A program made the position numbers and the translations under genes. A stretch of DNA of 64,000 nt from Bacillus carboniphilus (GTDB taxonomy: Bacteria; Bacillota; Bacilli; Bacillales; JAIVKR01). A model generated the notes under the pieces. It saw nothing but the letters and a program-made list of their open reading frames with translations, had not been told where the DNA came from and did not search any database. The stretch covers positions 2,035,822 to 2,099,821 of the forward strand of contig NZ_CP129013.1 of assembly GCF_020524035.2 (NCBI RefSeq), written 5' to 3'. Of this stretch, positions 39,670 to 48,686 are shown in pieces. Numbering within the stretch: the first letter of the stretch is position 1; the number at the start of each line of letters is the position of its first letter.

Positions 39670-40838
39670 CTCTCTACTATTTGAAATTTCTTATTAAATA
39701 TGTTCATGATAACGGATGTTATTAAATTAATAATCAAGTATACCACCATAAAGATTATGACAATTTCAATATAATGCCCTGAATTATTCATGACTGTGTT
39801 CCCGACATTCACTACATCTGGGTAAGCAACGACAACCGCTAAACTGGAGTTTTTAATTAAATTTAAATATTGACTCGTTACAGGTGGAATAATAATGCGA
39901 ACTGCTTGAGGCAAGACAATCGTGCGCATGATTGTTGGCCCCTTTAACCCTAGTGCTCTTGCTGCCTCTACTTGACCTTTTGGAACACCTAAAATACCTC
40001 CACGAACCACTTCAGCAATATAAGTCGATGTATAAATAACAAGCGCAATTAATACCGCAGAAAACTCAGGCGATACAACATAACCACCAACAAACTGTTT
40101 CGCATTGATTGTGGGTAAAGAGAGTTGATAAGGGACTCCTCCTGTAAAAAGACTAGATAATATTAATATAACGAGAAAAACACCTAAAGATGATAAAGCT
40201 GGATACATTTTTTTTCCCGTTTTAATTTGCTTATCTAATCGCCACTTCCATACAATAAAACCAACAATGATTGCCACAATAAAGGCAATTAACCAGAAAA
40301 ATGACCCTTCTTTCCCATTTAGCCATGGAATTGCAATTCCTCGATTACTAAATATAAATGGACCGGATTTCACTCCGTTTTCAATCACAGGTAAAGGAAG
40401 AAAAACAGCATAATACCAAATCACCATTTGTACAAGTAATGGTGTATTTCGAAAGATTTCAGTATATACACTTGCAATTTTTGAAACTAACCAGTTTGAG
40501 GATAAACGAAAAATCCCAACGAAAACGCCAATAATCGTCGCAAAAATAATACCAAAAAATGAAACCTTCAATGTATTTAATATCCCAACTAACAAGGCAC
40601 GACTATAACTGTCTGTTGGATGAAAAGAGATTAAAGCCTCTTTTATTGTAAAGCTCGCCGTATTCTCTAAAAATGAAAATCCAAATTTAATTCCGAGCCT
40701 CTCTAATCCATTCAAAGCATTGTTTATTAGAAAACCAACAACAATAATAACTACAAAAGCAAATAAAAGCTGAAGTAAGATTGGTATGACCCTTTTGTCA
40801 CGCCAAAAGGGTGTGCTGACTGAATTATCTTTTGCCAC
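39666..40838 (-). CDS. aapQ: Amino-acid ABC permease AapQ-type
   Basis: About 390 residues. N-terminal TM helix (VIPILLQLLFAFVVIIVVGF), an early permease part (ALLVGILNTLKVSFFGIIFA, IFRNTPLLVQMVIWYYAVF), a long extracytoplasmic loop and the C-terminal permease with EVVRGGILGVPKGQVEAARALG coupling helix. The split permease motif with a large insertion is characteristic of AapQ. The start is probably GTG 40838 behind AAGGTGATG; the ATG at 40853 would leave no ribosome site. Its promoter is either upstream of aapJ or within the element that splits the operon. Confidence 0.88.
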   Translation of the reverse strand: MAKDNSVSTPFWRDKRVIPILLQLLFAFVVIIVVGFLINNALNGLERLGIKFGFSFLENTASFTIKEALISFHPTDSYSRALLVGILNTLKVSFFGIIFATIIGVFVGIFRLSSNWLVSKIASVYTEIFRNTPLLVQMVIWYYAVFLPLPVIENGVKSGPFIFSNRGIAIPWLNGKEGSFFWLIAFIVAIIVGFIVWKWRLDKQIKTGKKMYPALSSLGVFLVILILSSLFTGGVPYQLSLPTINAKQFVGGYVVSPEFSAVLIALVIYTSTYIAEVVRGGILGVPKGQVEAARALGLKGPTIMRTIVLPQAVRIIIPPVTSQYLNLIKNSSLAVVVAYPDVVNVGNTVMNNSGHYIEIVIIFMVVYLIINLITSVIMNIFNKKFQIVER

Positions 40839-40930
40839 AACATCACCTTCCATATCATTGAATACTAGGTGAAACAGACGTGCCTTTATATAAGCATGTC
40901 TGTTTCAAAACTATTCATGTTTTAAACTAT

Positions 40931-41273
40931 TAGTGCGTGTTCAAAAAGTAGGGGAAAAAGGACGCTGAATAGAAAAGCTGAAACCCTTTGCTCACACCCG
41001 ACAAGCATAAGGCGCGGAGAAAAGAAAGATGTTCTTTATCTTTTGTTCTCAGTGACTTAGGACCTCGAGGGTGTAAGGGTTGAAGCTAGACAAGAACAAG
41101 GCGGTGTAGCTTTGAGCACTCACAGTGTACGTTCAGTATGGTTCACGGGCTAAGAACGTCCCCATCCTAGGGACAACACCCGTGCTAGCCAATCCTGGCG
41201 TCGGAGTGTCGGAAAAGCAAACCAACAAAGTTATTCAACCGACATTTTTTTAGTACTTTTTGAACAACCTCTA
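40931..41273. mobile_element. MITE-like element with 13-bp terminal inverted repeats
   Basis: Non-coding element of about 340 bp between aapJ and aapQ. The left end has TGTTCAAAAAGTA (40938-40950) and the right end its exact complement TACTTTTTGAACA (41254-41266), extended to AGAGGTTGTTC. The interior holds a large imperfect hairpin (AACCCTTTGCTCACACCC with GGGTGTAAGGGTT) ending GAAGCTAGACAAG and then a second structured repeat matching copy A at 13258. No open frame. An identical end occurs alone at 16263. Mobilisation by an unseen transposase is inferred. Confidence 0.7.
41095..41220. repeat. Structured intergenic repeat, copy B
   Basis: Shares with copy A the order: TTGAGCACTC, a GTCCCCATCCTAGGGAC hairpin, a GTGCTAGCCAATCCTGGCGTCG segment. 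It lies inside the TIR element. Confidence 0.65.
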
Positions 41274-42327
41274 TTAACGGAATGGAGGAGAGTACATTAA
41301 ACCACCATCGGTATATAACGCGTTCATTCCCCTATCAAGACCAAAAATCGTATCTTCCCCTAAGTTACGTTCAAAAATCTCACCATAGTTCCCTACTTGC
41401 TTAATTACTTGATAAGCAAAATCTTCAGGTAAACCTAGTTGCTCTCCTAGGTTCCCTTCTTTTCCAAGTAAACGTTGAATTTCTGGGTTATCATCTTCTA
41501 AATACTCGTCTACATTTTCAGATGTAATTCCATACTCCTCTGCTTGAATGGTAGCAAACACAACCCATTTAACGATATCAAACCATTGATCATCACCATG
41601 GGCAACTGCTGGTGCTAATGGCTCTTTTGATAACGTTTCTTCCAATACTTTATGTGCATCAGGATCTTCCATAATCGATTTTCTAGAAACAAGTCCAGAT
41701 TTATCAGTCGTCCATGCATCAACACTACCCGTTTCGTATGCTGCAACGGCTGCATCTACACCATCATAAACAACGGACTCGAACTCAATTCCGTATGTTC
41801 TCATTACATCTACTAAGTTTTGCTCTGTCGTTGTTCCTTGTTCAACTGCAATTCTCTTACCCTCTAAATCTTCAATTTTATTAATACCACTATCATTTCG
41901 TACCATGATCCCTTGACCGTCATAAAAATTGACTGGTGCAAAGTTCATGCCAATTTCAGCATCACGATTCGTTGTCCAAGTCGAGTTTCTTACAAGAACA
42001 TCCACTTCTCCTGATGAAACGGCTGTGAATCTCTCTTGTGCCGATAATGGACGGAACTCAATCTTTTCAGCATCCCCTAAAACAGCAGCGGCAATTGCTT
42101 TCGCAAAATCAACATCAAATCCCTTATAAGTATCTCCTTCTAAATAGCCAAATCCAGGAAGATCTCCATTGATACCCGCCATTAATTTCCCTTCATCTTT
42201 TACCTTTTTGAGTATGTTCTTTGTCTCTTGATCTCCATCTGACGACGCTTCATCAGAATTACATCCTGCTAAAACAACCGTAAAAGATAGTAAAAGTGTA
42301 AAAATCATTAAAAAAAGATCTTTTCAT
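41274..42327 (-). CDS. aapJ: Amino-acid-binding lipoprotein AapJ-type, frameshift
   Basis: Solute-binding protein of the polar amino-acid importer, about 350 residues. A missing in-frame start in the raw sequence is caused by one extra T in the run 42310-42316. Correcting it gives ATG 42327, MKRSFLMIFTLLLSFTVVLAGC, a lipoprotein signal peptide with lipobox LAGC. The body has KLMAGINGDLPGFGYLEGD, the FDVDFAKAIAAAVLGD segment and LVRNSTWTTNRDAEIGMNFAP, ending in MNALYTDGGLMYSPPFR, the AapJ signature. It delivers amino acids to AapQ/AapM. First gene of the operon. Confidence 0.9.
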
Positions 42328-42383
42328 GACCATCCCCCTTTATTATTGCAGAATTACTAAATTATCCTGCAAATCTAGTAATT

Positions 42384-42412
42384 AGTATAGACTAAAATAT
42401 CCGAAAATTCAA
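42384..42412 (-). promoter_or_regulatory. Promoter of the aap operon
   Basis: TTGAAT, 17 bases, TATACT on the minus strand, upstream of aapJ. A close match to sigma-A. The remaining 220 bases of the 42330-42680 spacer are AT-rich and hold nothing else I can recognise apart from the terminator of the next gene. Confidence 0.72.
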
Positions 42413-42632
42413 TCTAAATTCGAGCTATTCATTGTGATACCAACGTTTTTAATCAATTCTACTTTCAATAAAAAATATATTAATATTATGAAATTTGAAA
42501 TATATTTCTATTTCCAATAACAAAAATCTAAAAATACTACTTACATATGTCATCATTTCTTGTCCTGTAATAAATAGTCATTCCTACGAAATTTATTATT
42601 ATAAAAAACGAAGATCAAGTAGAATTTTGTCG

Positions 42633-42671
42633 AAAAAAAATAAGCAGGATTGAGATATTATCAACCTGCTT
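42633..42671 (-). terminator. Terminator of YvbH-like gene
   Basis: AAGCAGG (42642-42648) pairs with CCTGCTT (42665-42671), then a run of eight T on the minus strand. Confidence 0.8.
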
Positions 42672-42683
42672 TTAACCTTAAAT

Positions 42684-43298
42684 TTAATTGTAAATATACT
42701 TTTCAAACACGTCTCCAAAATCTTTTTTCAAATATTTTTCATGGATGGAACGATTCCAATCAAATCCATAGTTCGTTAGATTTTCACATGTTTCAGCCAG
42801 TTCATCTTGATCGGTTCGAGAGTTATGAAGAATGGAAACGGCATTTTCATAGCTTTTCTTACCGAATTGAGTTAACTTTTGATTTTCTTCCATAATCTCT
42901 TCTATTTTAAGAAGGGATTTATATAAATCTTTTAATTGATCAATTTGGTCTTTGCGCACGTCTATATCAAATGCATGATTGCCAAGTATAAATTTTATTT
43001 CTACATCCAAATCTACCCTGCCTGCAGTTTCAAGGATAACACCAGATATTTTGTGTTGATAGTAAGGATACCTTTTCAACGTTCTTTTAGATGATACGGC
43101 ACTTTCACCATCAACATGAATGAGTGCAAGATTAGTAAAGCAATACTCATCTGCTTTCGTTTTAATAAGAAAATAGATTTTCTCTTGATCTTCATTAAAA
43201 ATATAATCATCTGCATCCGTTTTATCATAGTCTGCTGGGTCAATGATTTTGCCAATATCAGAAAGACCTAGAGCATCTGCCGCCATTTTTTTAAACAT
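42684..43298 (-). CDS. yvbH: YvbH-like PH-domain protein
   Basis: 204 residues. The first part is a bacterial PH (pleckstrin-like) domain with KIYFLIKTKADEYCFTNLAL and DLDVEIKFILGNHAFDIDV. The second is a helical oligomerisation domain (KDLYKSLLKIEEIMEENQKL, GFDWNRSIHEKYLKKDFGDV). This is the B. subtilis YvbH architecture. Function unknown; the PH fold may mediate membrane or protein contacts. No signal peptide. AGGAGG precedes the ATG. Confidence 0.85.
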   Translation of the reverse strand: MFKKMAADALGLSDIGKIIDPADYDKTDADDYIFNEDQEKIYFLIKTKADEYCFTNLALIHVDGESAVSSKRTLKRYPYYQHKISGVILETAGRVDLDVEIKFILGNHAFDIDVRKDQIDQLKDLYKSLLKIEEIMEENQKLTQFGKKSYENAVSILHNSRTDQDELAETCENLTNYGFDWNRSIHEKYLKKDFGDVFEKYIYN

Positions 43299-43381
43299 AT
43301 GTAACGTCCTCCTTAATGATAAAATCTCTTTCTCGTTCAGTATAAACGTATTAATTTAGGAAATAAACCCATTTTCTAAAA

Positions 43382-43411
43382 AAGCAGAAGAGACACCGAT
43401 CTCTTCTGCTT
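43382..43411 (-). terminator. Terminator of first nuclease gene
   Basis: AAGCAGAAGAGA (43382-43393) pairs exactly with TCTCTTCTGCTT (43400-43411), with a short T-run after it on the minus strand. Confidence 0.88.
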
Positions 43412-43417
43412 CAATCT

Positions 43418-46400
43418 TTATTTGTTAAAAATGCGATCAAAAAATCCCCAAAATTTTTCTTTCAAATACTCGTATACCGATATCGCAATATCAATGATTC
43501 TGTCGATGATTTCATGTCCATCATCCGTATCATCAACTGCTTTTTCAATAATACGTCCTTCAACTGCTGGGCTTACTGGAGAATGTTTCGCAATATAATC
43601 AATTAATACTTCATCAAGTGCGCCAAATTCTCCTGAAATTTCAGCACCTATAAACATCGTATAATCGTCTCCACCAGCTGCTAGAAAGTCATTTGTTGCT
43701 AGAGTATATGTTGCTTCTATATCAAGCGGAGTACCATCTATTTTAACAGAATGAACACGCTCACCTGCTGGTTGTTCTGTGTCAATCGCAAAGGTCATCC
43801 CTGCTACGTGTGGGAACGCACCACTCACTTCTGGATAACTACTCGTTCCATGCTCTAATGCATCTAAAAGAGTTTGTCCAGTAACTTCAATAGTCGTGAT
43901 ATAGTTTCCGAACGGTAAAACGGTAATAACTTCACCTTTTGTAATTTCACCTTGATCAACAGAGGAGCGAATTCCTCCACCGTTCATTAACGCAACATCA
44001 GCTCCTGTTTCAGAAAGCATTGCATCTGTGATTAAGTTCCCAAGATTCGTTTCTCCTGCACGTACTTGCTCGCGCTCTCCATCAAGGACAACATCCGTTG
44101 AGCCAATAACTTCACTTAAAATTTCATCATGCTCTGCATCAATTTCATCAATTAATGCTTTCACTTCTGGGTCTTCTTCAATCCCCATTTCTTCTGCTTC
44201 TTCTTTCGTAATCATTTCAGATTCTTTACTTACAAGCTCGCCATTTTCGAATGTTAAGTTAACCACACCTAAATTTTCTGTGTATTCACCTGCACTGACA
44301 ATCAAAGTACCATTGCCATGCTCATCGATGTTATCAACTGTATGACTATGGCCGTCAACAATTAAATCAATGCCAGGTGCTTCATTTGCTACTTTAATAC
44401 TCGTGTCCGTGCTTGAGGCATCCGTTCCTAAATGCGTTAAGGCAACGATTGTGTCCACATTTTGCTTTTCAAGCTCTGCGACCATTTCATTTGCAACATC
44501 GGCTGGATCTAAAAATTCAATCCCTTCCACGTTTGCTGGGTGTGTTTTATACGTCGTTTCTGGTGTTGTTAAACCAAAAATTCCTATCTTGATACCGTCC
44601 ACTTCTTCAATTGTGTAAGGCTTTAATAAGTGCTCTCCCGTTTCTTCATAAACAACGTTCGCACTTAATACTGGGAATTCAGTTAATCCAGCCAATTCTA
44701 GTAATCTTTCATAACCATAATTAAAATCATGGTTTCCTGCCGCCATCGCGTCATAACCGATTTCATTCATCACTTCAACAATACTTGTTCCTTCTACTAA
44801 GGTAGAGAACGTTGTGCCGTGGAACGTATCACCGGCATCTAAAACTAGAGTATTTGGATTTGCCTCTTCATACTGCTCTACTAATGTAGCAATCTTCGCA
44901 AATCCCATTCCAGCATATTTATCTTCCCATACTTTTGAATGTGTATCGTTTGTATGAAGAAGGGTAATTTCTTTCTCTTTGTCCAAATCTGTTTGAATTA
45001 ACAATGGATCATGGTCGCTTGCTGCCCCTAGGCTTTCTGTGAAATCAGAGTTAATATTAACAATATCGATTTCCGTTTCTTCCACCATATGATTACTTAC
45101 TAAAATATGATCTAATACTTGATTGTTTCCTTGGTAGTTATACGTATAACGTTCTTCTTTAGGAAGAAGATCTACCATATTGGTTAACTCTTCATCTTTT
45201 AATGCGTCTATTGGTGCTGAAAACTCAAAGTCGTTCATATCTCCTAAAACAACAACATTCGCATCCGGATTTACTTCCATCACATCATCTATAAACCCGT
45301 TAATGACTTCTGCTTTCGCAATTCGGCTTGGTTCACTACCTAATACAACTGGCTGCTCACTACCGTATAATGCACCATCCCCACGTTTTGAATTTAAATG
45401 GTTGTTAATTAAAATGACTCTCTCGCCATTAAATTCAAATTCTGCGGCTAATGATTTACGAGAATTACTAAAAGCTTCATTTGTTGGGTCAATACGACCT
45501 GGATTAACCGTTAAGCCGTTTTCCTCATATCCTACAGCTGTCGTTGCATCGCCAGCTTCTTTTTCTACTAAACTCACTCGCTCGGGATTATAAATATACC
45601 CTACACGAATATTCCCTCCTGGTTGTCCTCCATCTTCTTTATCTGCTGGAGCAATATCCGTAAATTTATACGTTGGTCCTCCTGCCGCTTCAATGGCTGC
45701 GATTAATTTTTCATAAGACTGACTTGCATCCGTTGTTCCATCATCGGTAGGACCATTATTGTCTTGCACTTCAACTAACCCAATAATGTCCGGGTTTTTA
45801 AGGTTATTGATCATTGATTTTGCTAGTTTTTCCGTTTTTTCATCTGATGTAGTAGTAGAGTAATTTTCAATATTATAAGATGCAATCGTTAATTTATCTT
45901 CATTTTTTTCAATAGATGTAATTGGTTGTTTAAGATCACTCGGGATAATTTCTGGAATTTCTTCTGTCGGTAACACTTTAAAATTACTATAATCGTATGT
46001 TACGACACCCGTGATCTTCCCATCGAATTGATCTCCTGTTTTAATATCGCTATCTTCAGGAACCATCACCATGATGCGCTCTGGATTAAAGTCTTCTTCT
46101 GTTATTAATACGCCGCCAGCTTCTGTACGATAAGCATCAACCGTATCTTCTATTACAACTGGAAGATCACCATATTTAGGGTGGCCTACAGATACTGCAT
46201 CCTCTAATACAATACGCATTCCTTCTAAGCTTTCATAAAAATCAATGGCATCTTCTTCCGGATCAAATTGAGCGAAAGCATCATTATCAATGATTTTCGC
46301 TGGTGGTGTAAGGTCCTCGCCAATCACGACTGGTTCTGGTAATTCATTACCTGAAGATTGAACAGTTACGTTAGAACCTTTTATTTGTGTCGTTAATAAA

Positions 46401-48235
46401 TCAGCGGCATCATCATACCCATCTTCTCGATATTCGGTTACTTCTCCGTCGACCTTAACAAGGTCTCCAACTTTTACATTGGAATCTTTCATATACACAT
46501 AGATTCCTTCAGATGTTCTTTCATCGTCGTCTGCTTCGGCAGATTCCATATAGAAACCGGATATTCCTTTCACATGAGTAACAATTCCTTCTACATTTTC
46601 TACTGCTTTCCCATCATATAAAGAAAGATGTCTTGCTCCTTGAATGTCGTGAATGGCTACTCCATTTAATGACTCAATCACTTCGTAAGTATAAGTCGCT
46701 ACCTCACTTGTTTGTCCATCTACAACAACCATTGCTTTAATCATTAAATCTTCAGTAACTTTAATTGCTCCATTGTATTCAATTCCATATTCAGCAGTTG
46801 GTTCCGTACCGTCAATAGTATAATAGATGGTTCCATTTTCTGACGGAGTCTCTAGCGAAACTTCAGTTCCTCTGACAATCGTTCCAGATTCAGCACTTGC
46901 ATAAACGGCTAGTGGATATAGTTCAATATCTTCACTTGAACGAGGAATTAATTTATATTCACCAAAGTTATAATCAATAACACCCGTAATCGAATCGTAT
47001 TTTTTTCCAACTTTTAAAAGGTTTTCATCTTGTGGATCAAGCTTAAATGTTCCTTGACTATCTGTTGCTGTAAACTCTCCATATTTGTCCAATTCATTGA
47101 TTGTGAAGTTTTCTATTTTGACCAATTCAGCCTCCACATCTTCAGCAAAATCAGCAGAAGTGATTACTTGTGGTGTAGGCGTTCCTTCACCTTCAGTAAC
47201 GGCCGTGATCTCATTTACATAAAGCTGAGCCATACCATAAAATTCAGAGACTGTTCCTTGAGCGGAAATACGATCACCGATCGAAGCAGCTATGTTTCCG
47301 CGAACGACGATAGCAGCCGTATCATCTTGCACGAATAAATTTGTTTGTCCCCCAGATTCAAAGGAAGCTGTCACATTACCTTCAATTTTTGCTTCACTAT
47401 CTTGATCAAGCTGACGAACATCAGCAATCTCACTCACTTTTAGAGGTTCTTTGATAGTAAAGACAAAACTAGCAATCTCACTATTGTCTAAGCCTTCCTT
47501 TATCGCAACTGCTTTAATGGTCATCGGTTTGGAAATGACAACAGGATTTTCATATAAAGAACTACTTTCAGTTGGCTCTGTTCCATCTGTCGTATAATAA
47601 ATAGAAGCATCCTCTGTATAAGTTGAAAGCTCTACTTCAGTTCCTTCTTCTACTTCGCCAGTAATAGATGCCTTTACGGGAGAAACTTGTGTTTCTTCTC
47701 CATCATTGCTCGTCCATGTGATATTATCTAAAACGATTTGTTTACTAGTTGTATTGACTAATTTAATCGTCACATCACCATGAACATTTAAATGATCTAC
47801 TGAAAAAGTATGAACGTCTGTATCGTCAAATGCTTCAGAAGTAGCCTTCAACTCATCATTAATATATAGTGCTACTTGACGATCTCCTCCACCTGTAAAC
47901 CCTTTTTTCAAATCTACAGAAAAGGAGTTTACTCCTCCTGAAATGGTATTCGATTCAATACTACTATTGTCAGAAGAACGGCGAAGCATTATTCCGTCTC
48001 CATCAATCGAGTAGTCTAACTCATCCCTTGATTGAACGTAAGTCCAAGTTAAACCATTTTCACCTTCAAATGAACCATCTTCATAAGAATTCTTACTAAT
48101 GGAAGTTAAATTATCAAACGTTTCGACAAATTTATCTGAAGCGAAAACTTGACTAAATGCCCCTAAATTCAACAAGTTTAAAACAAGTAACCCTACTAGA
48201 AGGATACTCACTCGTTTTCGAATATTTTTAATCAA
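43418..48235 (-). CDS. Giant secreted nuclease/5'-nucleotidase (YhcR-like), single nucleotidase
   Basis: A 1605-residue secreted enzyme related to B. subtilis YhcR, without a sortase signal. Order: signal peptide (about 1-32), a beta-sandwich (FVETFDNLTSI...), a chitobiase-like beta module (IYYTTDGTEPTE), an OB-fold domain (EAKIEGNVTASFES), a second copy of that beta module, a YhcR-type segment (GVAIHDIQGARHLSLYDG), an EEP nuclease (about 780-1078: TIASYNIENY, LVEVQDN, LGDMNDFEF, SDHDPLLI), then a metallophosphatase/5'-nucleotidase pair (about 1089-1560: LLHTNDTHS, GNHDFNYG, DGHSHT, NGGGIRSS, GGDDYTMF). The tail ends in FWGFFDRIFNK, with no LPxTx. It would degrade extracellular DNA or RNA and dephosphorylate the nucleotides. 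Confidence 0.88.
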   Translation of the reverse strand: MIKNIRKRVSILLVGLLVLNLLNLGAFSQVFASDKFVETFDNLTSISKNSYEDGSFEGENGLTWTYVQSRDELDYSIDGDGIMLRRSSDNSSIESNTISGGVNSFSVDLKKGFTGGGDRQVALYINDELKATSEAFDDTDVHTFSVDHLNVHGDVTIKLVNTTSKQIVLDNITWTSNDGEETQVSPVKASITGEVEEGTEVELSTYTEDASIYYTTDGTEPTESSSLYENPVVISKPMTIKAVAIKEGLDNSEIASFVFTIKEPLKVSEIADVRQLDQDSEAKIEGNVTASFESGGQTNLFVQDDTAAIVVRGNIAASIGDRISAQGTVSEFYGMAQLYVNEITAVTEGEGTPTPQVITSADFAEDVEAELVKIENFTINELDKYGEFTATDSQGTFKLDPQDENLLKVGKKYDSITGVIDYNFGEYKLIPRSSEDIELYPLAVYASAESGTIVRGTEVSLETPSENGTIYYTIDGTEPTAEYGIEYNGAIKVTEDLMIKAMVVVDGQTSEVATYTYEVIESLNGVAIHDIQGARHLSLYDGKAVENVEGIVTHVKGISGFYMESAEADDDERTSEGIYVYMKDSNVKVGDLVKVDGEVTEYREDGYDDAADLLTTQIKGSNVTVQSSGNELPEPVVIGEDLTPPAKIIDNDAFAQFDPEEDAIDFYESLEGMRIVLEDAVSVGHPKYGDLPVVIEDTVDAYRTEAGGVLITEEDFNPERIMVMVPEDSDIKTGDQFDGKITGVVTYDYSNFKVLPTEEIPEIIPSDLKQPITSIEKNEDKLTIASYNIENYSTTTSDEKTEKLAKSMINNLKNPDIIGLVEVQDNNGPTDDGTTDASQSYEKLIAAIEAAGGPTYKFTDIAPADKEDGGQPGGNIRVGYIYNPERVSLVEKEAGDATTAVGYEENGLTVNPGRIDPTNEAFSNSRKSLAAEFEFNGERVILINNHLNSKRGDGALYGSEQPVVLGSEPSRIAKAEVINGFIDDVMEVNPDANVVVLGDMNDFEFSAPIDALKDEELTNMVDLLPKEERYTYNYQGNNQVLDHILVSNHMVEETEIDIVNINSDFTESLGAASDHDPLLIQTDLDKEKEITLLHTNDTHSKVWEDKYAGMGFAKIATLVEQYEEANPNTLVLDAGDTFHGTTFSTLVEGTSIVEVMNEIGYDAMAAGNHDFNYGYERLLELAGLTEFPVLSANVVYEETGEHLLKPYTIEEVDGIKIGIFGLTTPETTYKTHPANVEGIEFLDPADVANEMVAELEKQNVDTIVALTHLGTDASSTDTSIKVANEAPGIDLIVDGHSHTVDNIDEHGNGTLIVSAGEYTENLGVVNLTFENGELVSKESEMITKEEAEEMGIEEDPEVKALIDEIDAEHDEILSEVIGSTDVVLDGEREQVRAGETNLGNLITDAMLSETGADVALMNGGGIRSSVDQGEITKGEVITVLPFGNYITTIEVTGQTLLDALEHGTSSYPEVSGAFPHVAGMTFAIDTEQPAGERVHSVKIDGTPLDIEATYTLATNDFLAAGGDDYTMFIGAEISGEFGALDEVLIDYIAKHSPVSPAVEGRIIEKAVDDTDDGHEIIDRIIDIAISVYEYLKEKFWGFFDRIFNK

Positions 48236-48296
48236 CTTGGCTTCCTCCTTTATTAAAGTTGTTCAGTAACGTTAGTTTTTTAATAGATTTAGTAGT

Positions 48297-48316
48297 TACC
48301 AGATTCATTATAAATA
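48297..48316 (-). promoter_or_regulatory. Conserved promoter-proximal block, copy 1
   Basis: TTACCAGATTCATTATAAAT (first 19 bases shown) is nearly identical to 55263-55282 upstream of the larger paralogue; 19 or 20 of 20 positions agree. It contains a TATAAT on the minus strand and lies about 62-81 bases before the start. Candidate shared promoter. Confidence 0.6.
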
Positions 48317-48428
48317 ACATATCTGGATACAACGTATCAATTACATGATCTTCATGAAACTTTAAAGCTGCGTTTACAAACATATTGAATAGAAGCATTG
48401 CCTGTCTATATTAAACCTTTTCTTTTCG

Positions 48429-48461
48429 CATTCCTCCTCGAGCTCAATGTATACGCTCACA
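48429..48461. promoter_or_regulatory. Conserved upstream element, copy 1 (cre-like)
   Basis: CATTCCTCCT and TGTATACGCTCACA lie 19 bases apart (start to start) and recur at 55404-55437 with similar spacing. The second is TGTGAGCGTATACA on the minus strand, 12 of 14 to a CcpA cre site. Another cre-like palindrome TGGAAGCGCTTTAA lies at 48484-48497 (minus). The rest of the 450-base spacer (48236-48686) is AT-rich and holds no coding frame I trust. Confidence 0.5.
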
Positions 48462-48635
48462 ATAATAGACATATGTAAATCTATTAAAGCGCTTCCACAT
48501 AAAAATTGTATCATAAATAAAATGGTCTAAATTTACTAAAAGTCCATATCATACTTAGGATAATTAACCCATTTTAATAATAAATAACATCAATTTGATT
48601 GTTGTGGGATACAATGCTTCACTGTTTTAAAAATG

Positions 48636-48678
48636 AAAAAATCCAATGAAATGGTCACATGAACCACTTCATTGGATT
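48636..48678 (-). terminator. Terminator of second nuclease gene
   Basis: AATCCAATGAA and TTCATTGGATT arms, with an imperfect ATGG/CCACT extension, form a hairpin and a T-run follows on the minus strand. Confidence 0.85.
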
Positions 48679-48686
48679 ATATAAAA

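Noticed and set aside
48420-48440. Leader peptide starting at AGGAGGAATGCG (minus)
   Set aside because: The frame has only six codons in one paralogue and is closed at once in the other, so conservation is at DNA rather than peptide level.
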